Positions 56,421 through 64,000 of a stretch of 64,000 bases of DNA are shown in pieces. Below the pieces are notes generated by a model, which worked only from the letters and a program-made list of their open reading frames with translations, did no database searches and was not told the origin of the DNA. Both the position numbers and the translations under genes were made by a program. Positions within the stretch are counted from its first letter, which is position 1; each line of letters begins with the position of its first letter. The DNA is from Dryocosmus kuriphilus (Eukaryota > Arthropoda > Insecta > Hymenoptera > Cynipidae). The stretch is from NCBI GenBank assembly GCA_038277395.1, contig CM076189.1, forward strand, positions 78,233,421 to 78,297,420. Reading direction: 5' to 3'.

Positions 56421-56820
56421 CACTAAATTAAATTAATTCGATTCGTTTATTACAATCCCTTGCAAGTTTGAAGGCGCCGTTCCCTTTACATCCTTTACAA
56501 TTTCACTTAACCACCATGCCTTATGCTTATCTTAACCTATCATCGTTTCATTATTTACAAGTTCTTAAATTCTTCAATTCTACCTTGCTATCTATTATCT
56601 AATATGTAACAAGTACTCGAGACATTCCAGAGCTTCCGTTTCTCTTACCATTATTCTACGAGCTTTACCAAGTCCCGCAACACTAAATTTCCTTATACAA
56701 ATTTCAATTTCGATTTTGGCTTTCTCCTCCCCTATACATCCTCTCTTCCTTTTTCTTTTCTAAGCTCTTAACCCAGTTTTTAATCTTGTCCACAACCGCT
56801 CAGTATCCACCTGATTTTAT

Positions 56821-59800
56821 CTACCACGCTCTTTTCCCCCCTTCCTCTTCGCCTGTGCACCTCTCCAACACGTGCTCCCATGATTCCCTTTTATACCTGC
56901 CTACCCTGCACATTCTCGTTTCTTCACTCATCGAATATTTACATTCATTCATGCATTCTCCCATTCTGAAAAGTATCATACTGGCCCAGCAGCACTCCTT
57001 TCTCAATTTCCCTAAATATTCTGGGACCCCTTCCATCTTGACGAATTTACACCATTTATTATATTTTGACTCCATAACCTTTTCCCGCCACTTCTCTTCC
57101 TGCTTCTTTCTCATTTCCCTTTAAATTTCCTGTCACTCTCTCCCCTCGTCACACATTGTATATTCCCATCTAACTTGCTACCTCTCTTCCTTCCATTTTG
57201 AATGTCTCATGTTACCTCTTCTCTCCCTACTTATTAATTCCTGTGGGCACACTTGTGCTATTTTGCTACCCTTACCACTTTTAAGTTTCTCTCCGAAATT
57301 CCAGACCCTTTTTTTTCTCCCTTATTACCAATTTCTCTTTCCCTGTTTCTTCTCTCAACATATGACCATGGCAGTTCCAGCTTACTCACATAACCCTCCT
57401 CAGAAAGCTTTCTTGAATGTTTTCTACCTTCTTTTACTTCTTCCAATCCCATATTTCTACTCCACAGCACATCCCTGACCATAACAGTGAGTCAAACAGC
57501 CATAATCTCATCTTCCAGTCCTCTTGGACTGTTCTTTTTCCAACCCCCCACACTTGACCCGTTACCTTACTCGAAACTTATATCCTTTTTTTTACCTGAA
57601 GATCACTTTTACTTCCCGCTTCGAACCAAAATCCTAAATAACCAAATTCCTCTACCGTTCCCACCATTTCTCCATTTATCTTCCATCCATACTTTACTTT
57701 ATTCTTTCTCTTTCTGAAACATACTGTTTTTGTCATCGTCACATTAATTGTCAAGTCTTTGTCTCTTCCATGCTCTTCGAATCCTTTCTCTAGAAAGCTC
57801 ATTCCATTTTCGTACTCCGCTAAAAGCACCAAATCATCCGCGTAAGCTAGTGAGTATAATATTTTATTTCCTAGATCTGTACCTTCTTTACCATTCCTTT
57901 CCATTTTCGCTTCTAGAACTGCTAACATCATGCTAAATAACAATGGACTTAACGGGAATCCTTGCCTGAGAGCCCACCCTCTCCAAAACTCCTCTCCCTT
58001 CCGTTCCACGATCCTCACCCTTCTCTTCGTCCTCGTAAAGTCCTCTTTTATGCTCTCAACCAACTTTTCGTCGAACACTTTTTCTTTCATTGCCTTGTAC
58101 AGAACTCTCTATTCACTGAGTCGAAAGCTACCTTAAAATCTACGAAGAGTGCAACTAGCTTTCCTTTTTTCTGTCCCAGGTTCCTGTTGACTAGATAATT
58201 CAGAACGAAAATGTTATACACTGTACCCATCCCCTTCCTGAATCCCGTTTGATTTTCAAGAATGCCTCCTTTCTCTTCTACCTGTTCTTCTAATCTCTTC
58301 CTAAGCACCTCCGCGTAAATATTATACATTACTGGGATGAGAGTGATTCCTCTATAATCTTCCACCTTTCTACCCCTACCTTTCTTTAACAATGGAACTA
58401 CCAAACCTGTTATCCACACCTTGGGCCAGCCTACCCATCTCCATATTCTACTGCATACTTCCCAGGTCTCTTCTCTAATCCCTCTTCCTCTAAATTTCAA
58501 CGCTTCGTTCTCCATCCCATCCTCCCCTGTCGCCCTGTTTCTTTTTAACTTCTCAATTGCTTGATTCACCTCCTCTTTCGTCACCTGATTCCTCCCTTCG
58601 ATTCCTCCCTCGTTGCTCTTTCTGCGTTCCCCCTTCACTTTACCGTCCAAGCCTCCTAGCAACTTCTTGAAGTATATCGTTTATTCAACCATATTTATCT
58701 CTTCATTGATTTCTGTCCAATGTCCCCCACACCTATTCCTCTTTATCACCTCCCATTCTCCTCCTTTCTTTATTGCTTTTTCTACCTCCTCCATGCACCT
58801 CACCTTCACCTGCTGTATTTTCACACCTAGTAATTTCTCGTGTTCCCTTTTCCTTTTATTATATTCCTTTCTGCCTATCGCTCCTCTTTTCCAATTCTTT
58901 AAAGATAACTTCATACGTTCTCTACACTCTATACATTCCACGACCAACCATCCTCTTTTCTCACATCTTTCCGCCTCACTTGGCATAATTCCTTCCACTA
59001 CCTTCTCTACCCTTTCCTTTACCTTCCACAACATAGCATCCACGCCTTCCCCCTCCTCAATCATAATATTCTCTTCTTCTATTCTTTCCATATATTCTCT
59101 AATTTTATTAACTTCCCACTTGCCCATCTTTGCTTTCTTCCTTGTCACTCCCTCCTTCTTCCTACCTTTTCTTCTCCCATTCACGCATTTCAACGCTGCA
59201 ATTAACGGGAAGTGTTCTGACCCTATTTCCTTTCCTGCTTCCATTCTTTCCAACAGCTCCTTATCCCTTCCTCTGCCAGAATGTACTCTATTACTGTTTC
59301 CCCTTTTCCTGCAAATGCAATCTCTCCTCCCTCACCCGCCTCCGTGTTCCCGTTACAATTGAACCATCCTGTTTCTCCCAGAATTTCCAGTAGAGACCTG
59401 CGCCCTGGTCCACCTGCTTATGTTACGATTTTCTCCAGAAAATCTCGCTCTCCTTATCCCATATTTCCCCTCCCTATTCCCCTGTCCAAGCGTTCATATC
59501 GCCTCCTATCAAAACCAATTCATCATCCTTTTGCGCCACCCATTTCCTGATCAGACTCCAACCTTCTTCTTCTCCCCTTCTCATGTAGATGGAAACTATC
59601 ATCACCTTCCTTCTTCTTATGTTCACCATTCTCATCGTTACTCAATCTGTTTCCTCAAATCCGATTTCTATTCTCCCTTTACCTACCAATTCACTCCTTT
59701 CTCCTGACACCAGGCCTCCTTCCTTTCTTCTCTTTACTTTCTCTTCCTTTGCCCCTTGCGTCTTCCATATATACCCCTTGGGTAACTTCCTCTTCACCCT

Positions 59801-59968
59801 CCACCAATCCTTCTCTTCTACCCAGGCTGCGCTCAACAATACTACATCCCATTTCTGCACCTCTTCCCAGAATTCTTCTTCTTTATTTATTGGACATGAT
59901 ATATTCCAAAATGCTTCGCCCGCTTCTTTTTTCCTTCCTTTCTCCCTTTTTTCTTTTTTATGACCCAT
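56821..59968 (-). pseudogene. LINE-H copy 2 ORF2
   Basis: Endonuclease: VQKWDVVLLSAAW, LPKGYIWKTQGAKEEK and SEHFPLIAAL. RT: LVVPLLKKGRG, DYRGITLIPV, NQTGFRKGMGTVYN, VALFVDFKVAFDSVNR (first Asp), LRQGFPLSPLLFSMML, YSLAYADDLVLLAEYENGM (catalytic YADD). C-terminal VGRYKRESWEHVLERCTG, where the first Cys of the knuckle is lost. Frameshifts and stops (for example a TAA in place of Trp in the EWTxYF block) divide it into five pieces. Confidence 0.8.
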
Positions 59969-59999
59969 TCCTATTTTTGTGGAAATCGCGTCGCTCTAC

Positions 60000-61075
60000 C
60001 TTCCCCTACTTCTTTCCCTTCACCCCTTACTGTTTCCATTATCTCCTCCCTTCTACCACTAGCCTTTCCCTCTTCCCTCTTCGCCATATACCCTCCCTAT
60101 ACACTTCACACAATTTTTCTTCCTCTTCGCCCCATATCCACACATTACAGTCTACCCAAATCCTGTCTTTCTCTATATACAACGTGTTTCCTTTCATTCC
60201 TTCACTTCATGCTCTCTGTTTCCTCATCCACCTTCTTCTTCTTTCATTTCACGTCATATCCTTCTCTATCCTTTCTTGCCTCCCGTTTATAGCTTTCTTT
60301 TTTCTCATAATATCATCTTTTTCTTCAGCACTTCTCACTTTCACTATATACACACTCGATGTAACTTTATTTTTCCTTTCCGCTCCACATAACACTTCCA
60401 CATGCAATTTTGTCCGAATTTTCCCTAACAACATTTCCGCTTCTTTTCCTCGTGATCCACTATCCACTTTCATTCCTCTAATCACTATACTTCTACTATG
60501 TTTTGCCTTCTCTTATATTTCCATTTTCCTTTCTAATTCTCTGAATCTTGATTCCACTCTCACATTTTCTAGGATAACATTCTCATTCAACGCTTTTATT
60601 GTCTCTCCTTCTCTTACCCGTTCATACACTTTCTTCCTGTCCTCCAACTTAGACTCTAGATTTCTCACTCTTTCTTCCAAACTTTTCTTATCAGGTTTTC
60701 TCTATTTCTCACTCATTCTTTGTTTTTTCCCGATATCCTCCAACTGTTTCCAAGCCTTATCTTTTTCTTGCCGCTACAGCAGATCCCATTATTCCCACTT
60801 TTCTCTAACTTTCCTCACTTCCACTCAGACCTCATTCCCTATCCTTTACATGACATTCAGTCTGCGGTTCGTTTCCTCTATAAAACCTTTAATGAGTCTT
60901 TCCAGATTCTTTAGACTGACTTTCTCTTTTGCCTTATTCCTCTCTATTGGAGATATTTCCTTAAGCTTTTTCCGCAATTTCTCTTCTCCCTATTCATTTT
61001 CTTCCCTTAATCTTTTAATATCTTCCATCTTTTTCCCCTCGTCGCTTTATCCCTTAACCGTCTTCCTTTTCACCA
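60000..61075 (-). pseudogene. LINE-H copy 2 ORF1, heavily decayed
   Basis: The minus strand between the 5' leader and ORF2 gives Glu/Lys-rich coiled-coil-like pieces and a short frame (60249-60485) with SSVYIVKVRSAEEKDDIMRK and KKAINGRQERIEKDM, matching the end of the RRM-like part and the RMERIEEDLT block of copy 1. Many stops. Confidence 0.6.
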
Positions 61076-61651
61076 CTTGATAAAAAGTTGTCTGGATCAT
61101 AAACTGACAGATCTCGATCTCCTAAGCAGTTCCCGATTTGACGGTCTACCTCGAGTTCTTCTGTCGGTTAGTCCCCCTTCCTTCACACCCCTCACAAAGT
61201 TACCCGGCGTAGTAAACTGCATTTCTCCATCATCAGTACTATCTCCGACATCAATCTTTAGTCCTCCCTATTTCGCCGGCCACAGTGAGCTCATCAGCAC
61301 CGAGGTTATCTACCTGCTGCTGCCCCCTGCGGGCACCCACTGAGTTCCTCATTGTAAACATGCTAGTCGAACTTACCGATCTGCTGTCCTCTATCTTCCT
61401 TCTCACTTTTCCGACTTCGGAAAGTAACCTCTAAACTCTCACTTTCGACTTTCGTTTAGACCCTTTTCAATTTCCAAAAACAACTCCCTCTCACTACCAC
61501 ACAGTCCTTTCACTACACTCATCTCCCTTATCACCTCTCACCTCAATCACACCACCACACTCTTCACCAAAAGCAAAAAAGGTAGCACAGAATAAACACG
61601 TGTACTTTACCTTTCAATACCGGAAACGGAAGCCACTAAATGAAGTTAATT

Positions 61652-63545
61652 AAAAAATATTTTTGAGCCCAGTAAAAAATATTGAGAAAACTAATACCGA
61701 GCATACAAATTAAAAAAAAAAGGTTATTGAAAATACAAACTGACGAGAAAGAAAGTTTACAAAGTTTATAATAAAACGATTTTTATTTAGCGAAAAAGAA
61801 TAATTTTGAATTGTGCAGGTAACGACTTTAAAAATATCTGCAAAAACAATTTGCCAAATCATTTAATTTATGAAGTATGCAATTAACGAATTAAAAAAAT
61901 AAGAAATGATTAGTTTCCCTTAATTCTTATATTTCCGAATTCTAATATAGCCGAATTACTAAATTTACGAAATTTTAATTTCCCTCAACTTATTAAATTA
62001 CCGAAATTCAAAATTCCTTTAATATTTCATTGAATGTTGAAATAATTAAGAATTAATTTTCGGGAATTTTAATTTCGGGAATTTTAAATTTCAGCAATTT
62101 TGGGTTTTAGGAATTTAAGAATTTGGAGGAAAAAACTGAATTGTTAATTTTCAGATTTGCTAATTTTATTATAAGATACGTAGATTTGATAATCACACAA
62201 TTTTAAATTCAGAAATTTAACAAATATATCGGACGTTAATAATTCGTTAATTTTCTTATTTTCCATTGTTTAGTTCGTAAATTTAATTAAGCAGCAAACT
62301 TTACTTTCAGATATTTTTCAATTTTTTATTCGTATAATTGGGGACTTTTATTTTTTGACAAATAAAAGCTTGGTACCTTAAATTTCGTATATTTTATAAT
62401 TCATTCAATTGTATCTTTAACAATTTTCCTTTTTGCTATTTTTTGTTTTCGGTATTCATTTTTTCGTTATTTTTCATTAAAATATAAATAATATGTACTA
62501 TTTATTATTAAGTAATCGAATATTTATCTCCAGCAACTTTAGTTTCAGAAACTTTCATTTTGAGTAATTTTCATTTTCCGGATTCAGAGAGTTTGGAGCA
62601 AAGGGCTAATTCGTTAATTTTATTTTGTAATTCGTAAATTTAATAATTCGACAATTTAAAATTACGGTATTTAAATTTACGGGAAGATAATAATTCATTA
62701 ATTATCTTACTTGTTAATTTTATAGTTCTATATTTCGGTAACTTTTATTTTCGAAAAAAATTCTTTTCTTTTGGATTTTTCTATTTGGTATTTATTTTTT
62801 CGTTATTTTTCATCAAATAACATCTGTTATTTATTACTAAAAATCAAATATTTATCGGCAAAAATTCTAGATCCAGAAACTTTAATTTTGAGCAATTTTA
62901 GTTATCGGGAATTTAAGAATTTGTGGGAAACATCTAATTCGTTAATTTTTTAACTCGTTAATTTTATTATAGAATTCGTATATCTAATAACTCGACAATT
63001 TTAAATTTTGCGTGTTTAAGCAGTATATGGGAAAATAATAATTCTTTAATCTTCTGATTTTATAAATGTATAGTTCGTAAATTTAATAACCCGGCAAGCT
63101 TTAATTTAGGATATTTTCGAATTCCTTCTTTGTATAATCGGGGATATTTATTTTCCTGTAATTAAAATCTCGTCATTTTAAATTTCTTAAATCTAATAGT
63201 TTTGTGAGTTGTATTTTCGACAATTTTATTTTAAGTTGATTTTTATGTTATGCGTTTATTTTTTTTCGTTATCTTTCATTAGTCTCCAAATAATAATCAT
63301 CACTTGTTTTGAAATAATTGTGTATTTATTCTTAGCAATTTTAACTTCAGAAACTTTAAATTTCAGCGAGTTTATATTTCAGGGAGTTACAAAATTTACG
63401 GGAAAATAATATTTCATCAATTTTCTAATTTGCTGTTTTTATAGTGCGTGAATTTAATAAATCGGGAAACTTTAAGACCGGATATTCTTGATTTCGGTAT
63501 TTGTATAATTTGGGATTCTTTTCGATAATAAAGCTTGTTATTTAA
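61652..63545. repeat. AT-rich satellite with an orientation flip near 61900
   Basis: A short plus-orientation stretch (to about 61880) is followed by four to five minus-orientation units (AATTCGTTAATTTTATTATA, AATAATTCG.CAATTTTAAATTTCGG, TTTTCGATAATTAAAGCTTG words near 62150, 62350, 62640, 63060, 63420). Nothing coding. It lies within the large intron of the module-exon gene. Confidence 0.65.
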
Positions 63546-63550
63546 ATTTC

Positions 63551-63630
63551 TTAAGGATGTTGAACTTTTTTATTATCTGGACGTATATAACGAATTTTTC
63601 TGTTGTCCCCAAGCTTTTTACAAGTTGGTG
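63551..63630 (-). CDS. Module-exon gene, exon B ending in a stop
   Basis: Opens after TTCCTTCTTACAG in the usual phase. Encodes PTCKKLGDNRKIRYIRPDNK and KVQHP followed by TAA. Similar to exon F in its D...RYI.PD core. Either an alternative last exon, the true end of a neighbouring gene copy, or a module that lost its donor. Confidence 0.55.
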
Positions 63631-63886
63631 CTGTAAGAAGGAATAAGAGAAATTTTCACTGGAGCTAATTTTACTTTCCAACCAGTTAATATAAGTACCA
63701 CTAATTTTCAAAACATATGTTTGCTTTCAATTATTTTGAATTTATATTAAATTCATATTGAATTCCTTTGAATCCATATTCAAACCATTTCAGTCGTTTT
63801 GAGTCCTTTTCGTTATATTGGAATGCTTGAAATCGCTTAAAACCTTTAAATCTTTTAGTGTATATTCTGAGTAATTTGTAAATTAC
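63631..63886. other. Intron between exons B and A of the module-exon gene
   Basis: AT-rich, with GAATTCATATTGAATTCCTTTG-type words at 63740-63800, bounded by the acceptor of exon B and the donor(s) of exon A. Its acceptor end is nearly the same as that of the introns before exons A, C and D. Confidence 0.5.
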
Positions 63887-63985
63887 CTTTACCACCAATT
63901 GTTGACCGCTTCTTCGACAAAGGTTCTTGAACTGGATTACTACTTTGGCCTACTGCAGAAAGAGGACGTTTTTCTCCAGCTGGTG
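63887..63985 (-). CDS. Module-exon gene, exon A
   Basis: Opens after TTTCTTCTTACAG. Encodes PAGEKRPLSAVGQSSNPVQE then PLSKKRSTIG. Two donors 6 bp apart (G|GTAAAG and G|GTAATT) both keep phase 1, giving 93 or 99 bp. It is basic and Ser-rich, less like the module than C, D and F; KKR could act as a nuclear or cleavage signal. The gene continues beyond the window. Confidence 0.55.
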
Positions 63986-64000
63986 CTGTAAGAAGAAATA

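Larger units (their letters stand above)
56439..61633 (-). mobile_element. LINE-H copy 2
   Basis: Same organisation and similar ends as copy 1 (5' end ..CCGGAAACGGAAG). Target duplication CACTAAATTAAATTAATT (56421) and CACTAAATGAAGTTAATT (61634), 18 bp with two mismatches. Length 5.2 kb without the 1.2 kb insertion of copy 1. It is more decayed than copy 1. It lies in the large intron of the module-exon gene, in the sense direction. Confidence 0.85.

Noticed and set aside
59749..61080. 443-codon plus-strand open frame
   Set aside because: It lies antisense to LINE-H copy 2 ORF1/ORF2. The Ser/Phe/Leu/Pro-rich translation is the mirror of a Glu/Lys-rich coding strand.
1..64000. Bacterial or symbiont origin of any segment
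   Set aside because: No operons, ribosome-binding sites or bacterial-like codon use. Splice sites, LINEs, Penelope elements and satellites are eukaryotic throughout.

Overview
The window looks like non-coding, repeat-dominated DNA of an insect, most likely a hymenopteran such as a parasitoid or gall wasp. This is inferred from the AT-rich backbone, spliced short exons with GT-AG borders, R1-, RTE- and Penelope-type retroelements, a LINE whose ORF1/ORF2 are of a type I recall from wasps and ants, and long runs of a degenerate TTTGGTTGAAAA-type repeat. Nothing suggests a bacterial or organellar source.

Layout. 1-14.4 kb: an AT-rich satellite (unit about 340-420 bp) hosts a 5'-truncated R1-clade LINE that is itself split by a Tc1-like transposon, then a full-length LINE (called LINE-H here) that carries a 1.2 kb inverted-repeat element, then a palindromic element built of CTACACAAAATATT-like words. 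14.9-21.3 kb: one intact exon of an unrecognised cellular-type gene (15131-15753), two foldback elements, and a decayed second copy of the same gene that is split by a Penelope-like element. 21.4-26.5 kb: remains of a Polinton-like element (adenovirus-type protease), a Jockey-like LINE, a Merlin transposase and an RTE LINE. 26.5-36.9 kb: one giant imperfect palindrome (arms about 3.2-3.4 kb, centre near 30.1 kb) whose arms carry satellite, a hammerhead-like motif, a GIY-YIG fragment and a 161-bp tandem repeat. A TTAA-flanked MITE and a 3 kb DNA transposon later entered the right arm only. 37-45.5 kb: a poly-C tract, repeat elements, an inverted Penelope-type LTR pair, a nearly complete 3.5 kb DNA transposon with long terminal inverted repeats, and tRNA-like sequences.

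47-64 kb: the best candidate host gene. On the minus strand I see seven small exons, each opening after a good acceptor and each starting in the same phase. They encode related modules of about 26-33 residues. Five lie in 47070-49669 and two in 63551-63985. The roughly 14 kb between them is filled by an RTE LINE, a possible LTR, satellite and a second LINE-H copy. The exon pattern and the conserved intron ends point to repeated exon duplication. I do not recognise the protein family.

The retroelements are mostly broken and the few near-intact reading frames are transposase or reverse transcriptase. The value of the window lies in the module-exon gene, the gene/pseudogene pair at 15-21 kb and the nested, datable insertion structure. 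No search could be run. Family names come from motif recognition by eye.
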